Notes under the pieces: model-generated
Told to the model about the DNA's origin: nothing
Seen by the model: the letters and a program-made list of their open reading frames with translations, nothing else
The model's database searches: none
Program-made: the position numbers and the translations under genes
Assembly: GCA_900318885.1 (NCBI GenBank)
Contig: ONMN01000049.1
Location: 1 to 42,245, forward strand
Origin: an uncultured Prevotellaceae bacterium
GTDB lineage: Bacteria; Bacteroidota; Bacteroidia; Bacteroidales; Bacteroidaceae
DNA length: 42,245 nucleotides
Direction: 5' to 3'
Shown: positions 32,911-41,597 of the stretch, one piece after another
Position numbering within the stretch: the first letter of the stretch is position 1
Layout of the letters: every line of letters starts with the position of its first letter

Positions 32911-35067
32911 ATGGCTATGAAAGTAACGCTTATCAAATTTTCTCGGAAGAAGCAGGTGCTCCACCGCGTGGAGCTGTCTGCGCTGGCTGAAACCATCAAG
33001 AAGAATCCCAATGCTAAGGCCGTCTATGACCTGCGACTGAACTATCAATTTTTCAAGCCGGTTCGTCTGGACGACGGTCAGATTGTGTACGACGGGGAAC
33101 ATGTGTTTGGTCTGCCCAGAATCGTTTTCTCTGCCGAGTGCGACAAGTACGCGGGCGGTATCCGATTCCTGAAATATAACGCATTGGTGGTCATTGAGGT
33201 CAATGGCCTGAAAACCTACGAGGATGCCGTGAAGGTGAGGAATCTGGCATCGCGAATGGACGAGACGTTGATGGCTTACCTCGGAGCATCTGGAAAGTCG
33301 GTAAAAATCGTGTGCAGAGGAGAGCTATTTGGGAAGGAAGATGGAAGAGGTCAGAAGGAAGAGTTGAGGCTGCCTACGACGGAGGATGAGATCCGTCAGT
33401 TCCACCTTAATATATATAACACGGCGCGGAGGGCGTATCAGAACCAGTTCGGGCTGGACATCGAGTATTTGGATCCCAAGTTGGAGCGGACGGTCTATAT
33501 CAGTGCCGACCCTGAGATGTACTTTAATCCGGATGCGCGTCCCTTCAAGGCCGATGCGCTGAAGCACGACCAGCCGGAGCCGACACCCATCTCGTGGGAG
33601 AGCGACCACTTGATGCCTGGACGAACCGTCAAGCGCACCTATCACTTCAACTGGGTGTTCATCCTGCGCGAGGTGTTGGGCGGCTATTTCGACCTGCCCG
33701 ATGAAGATCGTCAGATGCAGCTGTTGCAGCAGATAGCCCGCAAGTCGCTTGAACAGGGCATTCCGCTGGCTCACGCACAGGGTATGACGCTGGAGCATCC
33801 GCTGTTCCATAACGACCCTGAATTGGTGAAGAATGTCTTCTCGACGACCTACGAAATACCCCTGCTGGAGGAATACCAGAAGACGCACAAAGTGAAGCCG
33901 CTGAAGAGTGTGCCGCAAGAGACGTTGCAGACGATGAGGACGGAAATGTTTCTCACCTCGAATTACGATATGCGCAAAAACCTGATGACGGGCGTGGCTG
34001 AATATCGCATGAAATACTCTGAGGATCAGACGTTTAAGCCCCTGACCGTTGAGGTGCGCAACGATATGACCATCGAGGCCCGCGAGTTGGGACTGAAGTC
34101 ATGGGATCAGGATGTGAACCGCTTTATCGATTCTACGCGCATCGAGCAATATGACCCAGTGAACACCTGGTTGGACGCTCTGCCGGAATGGGACGGAGAG
34201 GACCGTATAGCGGCACTTGCAAAACGAGTGCCGACCAATCAGCCGCATTGGGAGAAGTATCTGCGATACTGGCTGGTGGGTATGGTGGCACAATGGCGCG
34301 AGAGCGACAAGCAGCTGACTGGCAATGCGTTGACGCCGTTGCTGATTGGTCGTCAGGGTTGCGGAAAGACGCGTTTCTGCAAGATTCTGCTACCGCCTGA
34401 ATTGCGCGACTACTACAACGACAAGCTGAACTTCAAGAACGAGTTCGACCTGAACATTGCGCTGACGTCGTTTGCGCTCATCAACATCGACGAGTTCGAC
34501 AAGACCACCAACTCGCAGCAAATCGTGCTGAAATACTTGTTGTCGTCTGCCGACGTGAAGTTCCGTCCGCCTTACGGCAAGACCATCAAGCAGTATCGTC
34601 GCTATACCTCGTTTATCGGCACCACCAATCAGCAACAGCCGTTGGTGGATCCTACGGGTTCGCGACGCTTCGTCTGCGTAGGCATCCCCGCTGGCAAGAA
34701 CATCGACTTTACGGATAATCTCGAACATCGCCAGCTCTATGCTCAGGCCCTGCATCTGTTCAATAGCGGTGAACGCTTCTGGCTGGACGATGACGAGATA
34801 CAGACGCTGATTGAGGAAAATGTGCCCTATCAGCGAACGGTCGATCTGGTGGAGATGATCAACGAGAGCTTCCGCAAACCCAAGGACGACGAAGGCCGCT
34901 GGTGGGGAACGACGGAAATCCTGTCCTTCCTTGCTGGACGTTATGCTTATTTTGACGCCAAACGAACAACGCCAGCCGTATTGGGCAAGGCCATGAATAA
35001 CTTCAAGTTCGGATTCAAGCATCATGTTGTCAACGGTGCATCCGAATACTGGCTTTGCGAAAAGTAA
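32911..35067 (+). CDS. VapE/VirE-family P-loop ATPase with BT4734-type N-terminal domain
   Basis: This 718-aa protein has an N-terminal BT4734/BF3469-like domain (about 1-215) and a C-terminal VirE/VapE ATPase domain with Walker A GRQGCGKT (480-487) and Walker B NIDEFD (Asp527, Glu528), then TSFIGTTNQQQPLVDPTGSRRFVCV as sensor region. The C-terminal end (about 665-718) resembles a winged helix. The ATPase part is related to helicases of phages and mobile islands that support replication initiation. Such genes are frequent in Bacteroides and Prevotella genomes, with unproven function. The gene lies just right of a symmetric iteron array and before an HU-like gene, which fits an initiator role (inference). 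Confidence 0.88.
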   Translation: MAMKVTLIKFSRKKQVLHRVELSALAETIKKNPNAKAVYDLRLNYQFFKPVRLDDGQIVYDGEHVFGLPRIVFSAECDKYAGGIRFLKYNALVVIEVNGLKTYEDAVKVRNLASRMDETLMAYLGASGKSVKIVCRGELFGKEDGRGQKEELRLPTTEDEIRQFHLNIYNTARRAYQNQFGLDIEYLDPKLERTVYISADPEMYFNPDARPFKADALKHDQPEPTPISWESDHLMPGRTVKRTYHFNWVFILREVLGGYFDLPDEDRQMQLLQQIARKSLEQGIPLAHAQGMTLEHPLFHNDPELVKNVFSTTYEIPLLEEYQKTHKVKPLKSVPQETLQTMRTEMFLTSNYDMRKNLMTGVAEYRMKYSEDQTFKPLTVEVRNDMTIEARELGLKSWDQDVNRFIDSTRIEQYDPVNTWLDALPEWDGEDRIAALAKRVPTNQPHWEKYLRYWLVGMVAQWRESDKQLTGNALTPLLIGRQGCGKTRFCKILLPPELRDYYNDKLNFKNEFDLNIALTSFALINIDEFDKTTNSQQIVLKYLLSSADVKFRPPYGKTIKQYRRYTSFIGTTNQQQPLVDPTGSRRFVCVGIPAGKNIDFTDNLEHRQLYAQALHLFNSGERFWLDDDEIQTLIEENVPYQRTVDLVEMINESFRKPKDDEGRWWGTTEILSFLAGRYAYFDAKRTTPAVLGKAMNNFKFGFKHHVVNGASEYWLCEK

Positions 35068-35103
35068 TCATCAAGTAAATGACATCCAAAAAAACGAATA
35101 AAG

Positions 35104-35490
35104 ATGAGATACAAAATCAAGAAAGAGACCAAGCCGACGCTTAGCACTTTCGGCAAATATAAGGCGGTGGCCGTTCATAACCAGACCATCGAGAGCCGCG
35201 AGATTTACGACGAGGCTGCTCGTCACATGAACATCAGCGGTGGGGCCCTCGAAGGACTGATGATGACTGTTGCGGAAGTCGTCCGTCGCCACCTGCAGAA
35301 CGGAGATAAAGTACGGCTGAAAGAGTGGGGGATGCTGAAACTGGAAATCGAGAGCGACAAGGTGGACGACCCCAAGGCCTTCCGCGCCAAGAAGCACATC
35401 CGCGGCGTCCGCCTCCACTTCCTCCCAGAAAGCGAAAATGGCTCCCCCGAACTCTACAAAGACATCACCTTCGAGAAGGAAAAGCAATGA
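35104..35490 (+). CDS. HU-like DNA-binding protein
   Basis: This 128-aa protein belongs to the HU-related, histone-like DNA-binding family of Bacteroidetes. Helices in the first half (EIYDEAARHMNISGGALEGLMMTVAEVVRRHL cut by turns) are followed by GDKVRLKEWGMLKLEIES, the beta-arm region, and RGVRLHFLPESE. It is longer than the classical 90-aa HU and carries an N-terminal extension (KETKPTLSTFGKYKAVAV). It follows the VapE-like gene by 36 bases, a common pairing in Bacteroidales. It probably bends DNA near the iteron array or helps compact it. Confidence 0.85.
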   Translation: MRYKIKKETKPTLSTFGKYKAVAVHNQTIESREIYDEAARHMNISGGALEGLMMTVAEVVRRHLQNGDKVRLKEWGMLKLEIESDKVDDPKAFRAKKHIRGVRLHFLPESENGSPELYKDITFEKEKQ

Positions 35491-35611
35491 TAAAGAGGGG
35501 TTGCTGAGGTTATTTGGCCCGTCATGGTGCGTACGTCTGCAGAATTAATAAATTTCTGCGACATGAGCAAATAATTTCTCACTTTCGCTTCTCACTTTCA
35601 CTTTATTTTTG

Positions 35612-35619
35612 TACCTTTG
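35612..35619 (+). promoter_or_regulatory. -7 element upstream of the NUDIX gene
   Basis: TACCTTTG fits the TAnnTTTG consensus and lies 26 bases before ATG 35646. The -33 region shows only a poor match (TTTC at 35583-35586), so the promoter may be weak. Confidence 0.5.
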
Positions 35620-35645
35620 TAACCAAAAGTTGTTAGCGAATAAGA

Positions 35646-36152
35646 ATGGACAACCAGCAAGAGATATTTCCGATAGTGGACGAAGCAGGGCGGGTGACAG
35701 GCTCTGCCACACGGGGCGAGTGTCATAGCGGCTCGAAGCTGCTACACCCCGTGGTGCATCTGCATGTGTTTAACTCCAAAGACGAGGTGTATCTGCAACG
35801 ACGGCCGGAATGGAAGGATATTCAGCCAGGGAAATGGGACACAGCCGTTGGCGGTCACATAGACTATGGTGAGACGCCAGAAGTGGCCCTTTGCCGTGAG
35901 GTGCGCGAAGAGTTGGGCATCACAGACTTCAAGCCTGAGTTCGTTGACAAATATGTGTTTGAAAGCAAGCGCGAACGCGAACTGGTGTATGTGCATCGTA
36001 CTACCTACGACGGTGAGATCAGTCCTTCGGCAGAGGAATTGGACGGAGGTCGTTTCTGGACGATGCAGGAGATTCGCGAGGCAATGGGGCAGGGGATACT
36101 GACGCCCAACTTCGAGAGCGAGTTCAAAAGGTGTTTTGGCAATTTGTTATGA
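35646..36152 (+). CDS. NUDIX hydrolase
   Basis: This 168-aa cytoplasmic enzyme has a complete Nudix box (GHIDYGETPEVALCREVREELGI, given here as G-x5-E-x7-REVREELGI near residues 75-97), which binds magnesium and attacks a nucleoside-diphosphate-linked substrate. The N-terminus (EIFPIVDEAGRVTGSATRGECH) and QRRPEWKDIQPGKWD are typical of the branch close to isopentenyl-diphosphate isomerase, which includes many uncharacterised hydrolases. The substrate cannot be inferred. The stop overlaps the next start in an ATGA arrangement, so the two are translationally coupled. Confidence 0.9.
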   Translation: MDNQQEIFPIVDEAGRVTGSATRGECHSGSKLLHPVVHLHVFNSKDEVYLQRRPEWKDIQPGKWDTAVGGHIDYGETPEVALCREVREELGITDFKPEFVDKYVFESKRERELVYVHRTTYDGEISPSAEELDGGRFWTMQEIREAMGQGILTPNFESEFKRCFGNLL

Positions 36153-37309
36153 AGAAAGAACTGTTTTTGGCTGTTAGCTTTTGGCTGTTAGCTTTTAGCT
36201 GCTGTTTACCTGCCTCTGCGCAGAAGCGTGCGAAGTATGAGTTCAAGCGCAATCTGCCAGTGTATGCTGATTCGCTGATTGCCGATTTTGACTTCCCTTT
36301 AGCCTGGGGTAATTCTGGCGTCAAGGACTTCAGCGAGTGGCGTCGCGTGGCTCGACAGAAGGTGTTCGACTGCATGCTGATGCCACCGCCAGCACCCTCA
36401 AACGGATATGAGACGAAGGTGCTTTTCGAGGAGCAGCGCGATGGCTATAAGGCACAGAAGATAGAGATCCGACTTAGTCGTTACTATACGGTTCCTGCCT
36501 ACGTGCTGATTCCTGACGGCAAGGGGCCGTTCCCTGCCGTAAACTGTCTGCACGACCATGGCGCCCACCTCTTTATCGGCAAGGAGAAGATGATCCGTCC
36601 GTTGGCGTGTGAGGACTCCACGGTTATTGCTGATGCCCAAGAATGGCTGAAAGGTTATGAGGGTCAGTTCTTTGGTGACTATCTGGCAAAGAATGGCTAT
36701 GTGGTGTTCTCGGCTGATGCCCCCATGTGGGGAGAGCGAGGCCAGATGGAAGGTGCCAATCGTGACCGATACGACATGATAGCAGGCAATATGATGATGT
36801 ATGGTATCGACCTCTCAGCCTGGATGACCTATGATGATATTGCTGGCACGGAATTTCTGGCGCAGATGCCCGAGGTGGATGCCTCAAGGATTGGTTGTAC
36901 GGGATGGTCGATGGGTGCCTACCGGGCGTGGATGCTTTCAGCGCTCTCTGACCGCATCAAGGTGGGTGCGGCCGTCTGTTGGATGGTGACATCGGACGAG
37001 CAATTGTCTTTTAAGTACGCCCGCACGGAGAACGGTGGTTTTGCCAATTGCTTTCCAGGACTGCGTCGTTGGCTCGATTATCCGCATATAGCCAGCATCG
37101 CCTGTCCGAAGCCGATGCTATTCATTAATGGTTCACAGGATAAACTCTTCCCAGTGGCAGGCGTCGAGAAAGCTTTCGCCACGATGCACGCGACTTGGGA
37201 GAGTCAGGGCGCTGGCGACAAGATTGAAACAGAGTTATGGGATATGCCCCATAGCTGTTGGAAGAATTCCCAGCAAAGGGTACTCGAGTTTTTCAAGAAA
37301 CACCTGTAA
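36149..37309 (+). CDS. Secreted alpha/beta hydrolase (dienelactone hydrolase-like esterase)
   Basis: This 386-aa protein has a signal peptide (MKKELFLAVSFWLLAFSC, ending near SASAQ). I chose ATG 36149, which begins with the signal and overlaps the upstream stop. The alpha/beta hydrolase core has the oxyanion region NCLHDHGAHLF, the nucleophile elbow GWSMGAYRAW (Ser), the acid in NGSQDKLFP (Asp) and the base in MPHSCW (His). A GERGQMEG stretch lies before the elbow. Such proteins act as acetyl or other esterases on plant polysaccharides or on small esters; substrate unknown. Membership of a pectin-degrading strain makes a sugar esterase plausible. Confidence 0.8.
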   Translation: MKKELFLAVSFWLLAFSCCLPASAQKRAKYEFKRNLPVYADSLIADFDFPLAWGNSGVKDFSEWRRVARQKVFDCMLMPPPAPSNGYETKVLFEEQRDGYKAQKIEIRLSRYYTVPAYVLIPDGKGPFPAVNCLHDHGAHLFIGKEKMIRPLACEDSTVIADAQEWLKGYEGQFFGDYLAKNGYVVFSADAPMWGERGQMEGANRDRYDMIAGNMMMYGIDLSAWMTYDDIAGTEFLAQMPEVDASRIGCTGWSMGAYRAWMLSALSDRIKVGAAVCWMVTSDEQLSFKYARTENGGFANCFPGLRRWLDYPHIASIACPKPMLFINGSQDKLFPVAGVEKAFATMHATWESQGAGDKIETELWDMPHSCWKNSQQRVLEFFKKHL

Positions 37310-37324
37310 ACAGAGACTAAATAA

Positions 37325-38590
37325 ATGAAGATGAAAAAGACTATTCTACTCCTGATGAGTGTGCTCATGGCTGTCGTGGCGTGGGCACAGGGCAGTTCTG
37401 CCCTTGACCAGCTCAAGGCAGACCCCAGACGTGCGTATGGTATGGATTATCCGTACACGTTTACCAACCAGCAACAAACCAAGGCACCGAAGGGCTACAG
37501 CCCGTTCTACATCAGCCATTACGGTCGTCACGGTTCGCGCTACTACTGGAATGCAATGCTTTACCAAGAGCTTTCCAAGTTGCTGACAATGGCTCACGAG
37601 AAACAGATATTGACGCCCGAGGGCGAGGCTTTCTATGAGAAATTCATGGCTGCCAAGGACGAGTTGACGGCTGGCGTCAGTGAGTTGAGCGACCTGGGAT
37701 GGGAGCAGCATCAGGGCATCGCCAGAACGATGTACAACAACTTCCCAGAGGTATTCAAGAATGGTGGTAACGTGCTTGCAATCTCCTCACTCACAGGTCG
37801 TTGCGTGCTCAGTATGGCGTCGTTCTGTCAGGAACTGACGCAATGCAATCCGAAGATTGAGATTCGCGAACAGTCTGCCCGCAAGACCCTCAATGGGGTA
37901 GTGCCTACGGACAATCAGAACCCGCTGAAGCGCAAGTTCACGAAGGTGAAGGCCCGCTGGGAGAAGAACCGCGACAAGTTCACTTTCGACGAGTCGTTGC
38001 GCGACAAGGTCATCAAGCGTGTTTTCACCAATACCGACAGCCTGCATAACCTGCACCACATCGGCAGTAACCTCATCAACCTTTATACCTCGTTGCCTAA
38101 CATCGGCCATGAGGGGATGATGGGTAACCTGATTACCGACGACGAGATGGTGGCACAGTGGGAACAGTCGAACCTCGGCTCCTATTCGTGGGTGTTTGAA
38201 CCGCAATACGAGATGATTCCCATTTTGGAGGACATCATCGCGAAGGCTGATGCCGCTATTGAGGGACGTAGTGACCATATCTCCGACCTCCGCTTCGGAC
38301 ACGACACCTGTCTGGGTCCGCTGACGGTGCTGATGGGAATCAACGGTGCCGACCTTGACCCTGAGGACCCCTTTGAAGTGAAGAACTGCTACCAGAACTG
38401 GGAGACCTGCAAGGCGTCGAACATCCAGCTGGTGTTCTATCGCGGCAAGAAGGCTACTGACGACATCCTCGTGAAGCTTCTCCTCAATGGTACTGAAGCC
38501 CGTCTGCCCATTGCTACTGACAATGCGCCTTACTACAAGTGGTCCGACCTGCGACAGTTCTATCAGAATCGTATCGATAAAAATAAATAA
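37325..38590 (+). CDS. Secreted histidine-type acid phosphatase (MINPP/phytase-like)
   Basis: This 421-aa protein has a signal peptide (KKTILLLMSVLMAVVAWAQ). Its catalytic motif is YGRHGSRYYW (RHGxR, phosphohistidine site) and the distal acid/base motif is FGHDTC (HD), the marks of the branch-2 histidine phosphatase family that includes phytases and the Bacteroides MINPP enzyme. It is probably periplasmic and releases phosphate from inositol phosphates or similar compounds. It lies 15 bases after the esterase gene in the same operon. The exact substrate is not certain. Confidence 0.87.
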   Translation: MKMKKTILLLMSVLMAVVAWAQGSSALDQLKADPRRAYGMDYPYTFTNQQQTKAPKGYSPFYISHYGRHGSRYYWNAMLYQELSKLLTMAHEKQILTPEGEAFYEKFMAAKDELTAGVSELSDLGWEQHQGIARTMYNNFPEVFKNGGNVLAISSLTGRCVLSMASFCQELTQCNPKIEIREQSARKTLNGVVPTDNQNPLKRKFTKVKARWEKNRDKFTFDESLRDKVIKRVFTNTDSLHNLHHIGSNLINLYTSLPNIGHEGMMGNLITDDEMVAQWEQSNLGSYSWVFEPQYEMIPILEDIIAKADAAIEGRSDHISDLRFGHDTCLGPLTVLMGINGADLDPEDPFEVKNCYQNWETCKASNIQLVFYRGKKATDDILVKLLLNGTEARLPIATDNAPYYKWSDLRQFYQNRIDKNK

Positions 38591-38598
38591 GGTATATC

Positions 38599-39549
38599 AT
38601 GAAGATTGTAATACTTGACGGCTATACGGCTAATCCTGGCGATATGTCGTGGAAAGAGCTGGAGGCATTGGGCGAACTGACGGTGTACGACCGCACCAAG
38701 GCCGAAGAGACGGTGGCGAGAGCTGCCGAAGCGGAAATCGTGCTGACCAACAAGGTCATCATCAGTCGCGAAGTAATCAGCCAGTTGCCTCGACTGAAAT
38801 ATATCGGTGTGCTGGCAACGGGATATAATGTGGTAGATATCAAGGCTGCCCACGAGCGTGGCATCGTGGTGACCAATGTGCCAGCCTATAGTACGGAGAG
38901 TGTGGCGCAGATGGTGTTTGCCCACCTGCTGACGGTGACGAACCGTACGGAGCACTATGCCCAGGAGAATCGCAATGACCGTTGGACGAAGAATCCTGAT
39001 TTCTGCTACTGGGATTTTCCGCACCATGAACTGGCGGGCAAGACGTTTGGCGTCGTTGGACTGGGGAATATCGGTTTGCGAGTGGCAACCATCGCGAAAG
39101 CATTCGGCATGAAAGTGAAGGCACTGACCAGTAAAGCGGCAGATGCTTTGCCTGCCTTTATTCAAAAGGCGACAATGGAAGAACTGCTCTCGACATCGGA
39201 CGTGCTGTCGTTGCACTGTCCGCTGACAGACGGCACGCGGCACCTGATAAACCGTGAGACATTGCAACAGATGAAACCAACGGCCATCCTCATCAATACC
39301 GGACGAGGCCCGTTGGTGGACGACCAGGCCATTGCCGACGCACTGGCTAAAGGACGCCTTGCGGCTTTCTGTGCCGATGTGCTCACCGAGGAACCGCCCA
39401 AGGCCGACAATCCGTTGCTGAAACAGCCCAACGCCTATATGACGCCACATATTGCCTGGGCGTCCATTGAAGCCCGCGAGCGACTCATTGAGGTGGCAAC
39501 AAATAATGTCCGCTCATTCCTGAACGGACAGCCTCAAAATATGGTATAG
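38599..39549 (+). CDS. D-2-hydroxyacid dehydrogenase (glycerate dehydrogenase-like)
   Basis: This 316-aa NAD(P)-dependent enzyme has the Rossmann motif GVVGLGNIGLRVA, the catalytic Arg in NTGRGPLVDD, the Glu in LTEEPP and the His in TPHIAWAS, plus the ATGYNVVD block near residue 75. The overall sequence is of the HprA (hydroxypyruvate reductase) type, which reduces hydroxypyruvate to D-glycerate. It starts 8 bases after the phosphatase stop and ends the four-gene run. Other 2-oxoacids are possible substrates. Confidence 0.9.
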   Translation: MKIVILDGYTANPGDMSWKELEALGELTVYDRTKAEETVARAAEAEIVLTNKVIISREVISQLPRLKYIGVLATGYNVVDIKAAHERGIVVTNVPAYSTESVAQMVFAHLLTVTNRTEHYAQENRNDRWTKNPDFCYWDFPHHELAGKTFGVVGLGNIGLRVATIAKAFGMKVKALTSKAADALPAFIQKATMEELLSTSDVLSLHCPLTDGTRHLINRETLQQMKPTAILINTGRGPLVDDQAIADALAKGRLAAFCADVLTEEPPKADNPLLKQPNAYMTPHIAWASIEARERLIEVATNNVRSFLNGQPQNMV

Positions 39550-39558
39550 CAATTCTTT

Positions 39559-39822
39559 TCAGCGACGTTTGCGGAAAATGTGTCCGTAGGTTTTCATGAG
39601 CTTACGGACAAGCAGGAATGCGTCGATAGCGGTGACGCTCTTGGAAACGATGTTGGCAACCATCTCGCCCTTGGTCGCATTCTTGGGTGGAATGAAAAGC
39701 GTATGCCAAAGCGTACTGATCTGGTCGCTTTCCTTCTGAATGCCAGCGGCTAACTCTTCTTTGCGCTTGATGATGTCATCAAGTGTCTGGAAGTTCTTTT
39801 CTGTTTTATGACCGTTTAGCAT
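39559..39822 (-). CDS. Small conserved protein of an envelope gene set
   Basis: This 87-aa protein has a helical N-terminus (TLDDIIKRKEELAAGIQKESDQ) and a moderately hydrophobic C-terminal half (MVANIVSKSVTAIDAFLLVRKLM) that may associate with the membrane. It ends in basic residues (HIFRKRR). It is the third gene of a leftward set with a holin-like protein and a YtxH-like protein, 7 bases after its upstream neighbour. This trio is recurrent in Bacteroidales to my memory. Function unknown. Confidence 0.75.
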   Translation of the reverse strand: MLNGHKTEKNFQTLDDIIKRKEELAAGIQKESDQISTLWHTLFIPPKNATKGEMVANIVSKSVTAIDAFLLVRKLMKTYGHIFRKRR

Positions 39823-39829
39823 AGTGGGG

Positions 39830-40177
39830 TCAGCTCATGAACAGGTTGGTGAGAAAACGTATTATCGGACGCTGGATGAGGGCCTTGCTATAGGCAATGA
39901 ACAGGACGAGGACGATGAGGTGAAAGAAAGCCACGATGAAGAAAGCAGCCACATCGCCCACATAGCCCGCCAGCCAATAGGCAACGGCGAAGGAGCAATA
40001 CATGAAGGCAAAAATGATGATGAGGAAGAAGACAATGAACAATGCCAGAGCCGTCAGCAGGCGGACAAACTTATCGAAGAGATCAAGCTTCAGATATTCT
40101 TTCTGAAGCCCGAGGTAGTTCTTGAGAGTCTCCACCAGCTGGGCAATGGCCTCTACGTTCTTGTCGTTCGATAACAT
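39830..40177 (-). CDS. Phage holin-like (superfamily III type) membrane protein
   Basis: This 115-aa protein starts at ATG 40177 (MLSNDKNVEAIAQLVETLKNYL). An upstream start at 40234 would add 19 residues without homologous look and overlap the previous gene's end closely. After an amphipathic helix come two long membrane segments (TALALFIVFFLIIIFAFMY and VAAFFIVAFFHLIVLVLFIAY), joined by a short turn. The family is named after phage holins but these chromosomal members are ordinary inner-membrane proteins, not a sign of a prophage. Confidence 0.8.
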   Translation of the reverse strand: MLSNDKNVEAIAQLVETLKNYLGLQKEYLKLDLFDKFVRLLTALALFIVFFLIIIFAFMYCSFAVAYWLAGYVGDVAAFFIVAFFHLIVLVLFIAYSKALIQRPIIRFLTNLFMS

Positions 40178-40236
40178 CTTACACCTTACGTTTTCTCTGC
40201 AAGCAGAGTGTGGCGTTGCGAATTCGTCAGACATCC

Positions 40237-40455
40237 TTATGCTTCCACTTCGGGAGCTGCATCGGCAATGTCGTCGACGAGGTCCTTCACCTCTTTGCGA
40301 CTGAGCTTGATGTTGTGCTTCTTCATGAAGTCGTCAACAGCCTCAGTAATTTTCACACGGGTTTCTTCACCCTTTTCGGGGGCCAGTAAGAGACCAAGAA
40401 CTGCTCCGGCGAGAGCTCCGCCGAAAAATGCGCCTAAATAACCTAAACTTTTCAT
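40237..40455 (-). CDS. YtxH domain-containing protein
   Basis: This 72-aa protein has one membrane helix (YLGAFFGGALAGAVLGLLLAP) followed by the KGEETRVKI motif and an acidic helix, the standard architecture of small YtxH proteins. They are linked to envelope or general stress in other bacteria. It is the first gene of the leftward trio and its promoter lies 42 bases upstream. Confidence 0.87.
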   Translation of the reverse strand: MKSLGYLGAFFGGALAGAVLGLLLAPEKGEETRVKITEAVDDFMKKHNIKLSRKEVKDLVDDIADAAPEVEA

Positions 40456-40496
40456 AGTTGTAATATTTTTATAGCGTTAAACGTCTGTTTCGAGGG

Positions 40497-40528
40497 CAAA
40501 TTTACGGAAAGTTTTCGAAATTAACAAA
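40497..40528 (-). promoter_or_regulatory. Leftward promoter of the YtxH gene set
   Basis: On the minus strand TTTG (40525-40528), 20 bases, TAAATTTG (40497-40504): full consensus match. It is arranged back to back with the rightward promoter of the SPOR protein gene. Confidence 0.7.
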
Positions 40529-40546
40529 CTTTACGCAGTATTTTTC

Positions 40547-40576
40547 TTTGATTTTGCTCAATATTTTGTAATTTTG
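40547..40576 (+). promoter_or_regulatory. Rightward promoter of the SPOR protein gene
   Basis: TTTG (40547-40550), 18 bases, TAATTTTG (40569-40576). The -7 element is perfect and the spacer is one base short of the usual range. The leader to ATG 40628 is about 46 bases. Confidence 0.6.
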
Positions 40577-40627
40577 CGCAATAAAACAGATTTTTAAGTT
40601 TAATTTAAATAGAAAACAAGGTAAATT

Positions 40628-41125
40628 ATGAAGAAGTACATCGTGCTTTGCGCTGGTATTTGCGCAGCTATGGCTTTTACAAGCTGTAAGTCGAGTGAAA
40701 GTGCCTACAAGCAGGCTTATCTGAAGGCTAAGGCCCAGGAAGAAGTTCAGACTCCTGCCCAGCAGGAAACTGTAGAGCAGAATGTGGTTGCTCCTCTGCA
40801 GGAGCGTCCCGCTACAAACACCCGCGTCTTGGACAATGCTGACAACGTGTCAGTTCGTCAGGAGAATGTGACGGTGGTTAGTGGTGCTGGTCTGAAGAAC
40901 TTCAGCGTTGTTGTTGGTTCATTCTCACTGCGTGCCAATGCCGATGGTCTGCAGCAGACGCTTCGTTCAGTAGGTTATGATGCTCAGATTGTGCTCAACT
41001 CTGCTGTTCAGCCCGCTATGTATCGTGTGGTTGCTGCCACTTTCGACACAAAGGCTGAGGCTGCCGCAAGCCGTAACGACCTGCAGGCAAAGTATCCTGG
41101 TGCATGGCTGCTGTATGCTAAGTAA
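40628..41125 (+). CDS. SPOR domain-containing lipoprotein
   Basis: This 165-aa protein has a lipoprotein signal ending at Cys20 (AMAFTSC). A low-complexity Gln/Glu-rich linker (about 35-80) is followed by a SPOR domain (about 95-165: FSVVVGSFSLRANADGLQQTL, YRVVAATFDTKAEAAASRNDL), which binds denuded peptidoglycan at the division septum. It is likely an outer-membrane-anchored cell division or cell wall protein. The ruvX start follows 3 bases after its stop. Confidence 0.88.
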   Translation: MKKYIVLCAGICAAMAFTSCKSSESAYKQAYLKAKAQEEVQTPAQQETVEQNVVAPLQERPATNTRVLDNADNVSVRQENVTVVSGAGLKNFSVVVGSFSLRANADGLQQTLRSVGYDAQIVLNSAVQPAMYRVVAATFDTKAEAAASRNDLQAKYPGAWLLYAK

Positions 41126-41128
41126 GCT

Positions 41129-41542
41129 GTGGCTCGGATATTATCAATAGACTACGGAAAGAAACGTACAGGACTGGCAGTCACCGACCCACTGCAAATC
41201 ATAGCAGGCGGGTTGGCGACTGTCTCTACGTCTGAGTTGTTCGATTATCTGCAGCAATACGTGGGTCGTGAGCCCGTGGAGCGTATCGTCATTGGTGAGC
41301 CCCGCCAGCCCAACGGCCAGCCCAGTGAGAATCTGGCGCGTGTGCAGCAGTTCGTCAACCGCTGGCGCAAACAACGTCCTGACATCCCCATTGAGTACTA
41401 CGACGAACGCTTCACCTCCGTGCTGGCCCATCAGGCTATGCTGGATGCCGGTTTGAAGAGGAAAGCCCGTCAAGACAAGGCGCTGGTGGATGAAATCTCC
41501 GCCACCATCATTCTCGAGGATTATCTCCGTTCTAAGAAGTGA
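41129..41542 (+). CDS. ruvX: Holliday junction resolvase-like protein RuvX (YqgF)
   Basis: This 137-aa protein has an RNase H fold: SIDYGKKRTGLAVTD near the start carries the first catalytic Asp, GEPRQPNGQPSE the second acidic site, and YYDERFTSVLAHQAM plus VDEISATIILEDYL the C-terminal motifs. The family acts in pre-16S rRNA 5'-end maturation and has been described as a putative Holliday junction resolvase. It starts with GTG 41129; there is no ATG near, and the first motif begins at residue 5. It sits between the SPOR gene and def. Confidence 0.92.
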   Translation: MARILSIDYGKKRTGLAVTDPLQIIAGGLATVSTSELFDYLQQYVGREPVERIVIGEPRQPNGQPSENLARVQQFVNRWRKQRPDIPIEYYDERFTSVLAHQAMLDAGLKRKARQDKALVDEISATIILEDYLRSKK

Positions 41543-41597
41543 AGAGTGAAGAATGAAGAGTGAATAATTTGCTACCGCCCCAAAAAACAAATTGTAA

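Noticed and set aside
32280-33102. Open frames on both strands in the iteron region
   Set aside because: They are generated by the 11-bp repeats and AT-rich sequence, giving low-complexity peptides, and the minus-strand frame runs into the VapE-like gene.
38563-39450. 295-codon open frame on the minus strand
   Set aside because: It is antisense to the hydroxyacid dehydrogenase, which has all catalytic residues.
39559-40455. Prophage lysis cassette suggested by the holin-like protein
   Set aside because: The neighbours are YtxH-like and small envelope proteins, there is no endolysin or structural phage gene, and this holin family is common on Bacteroidales chromosomes.
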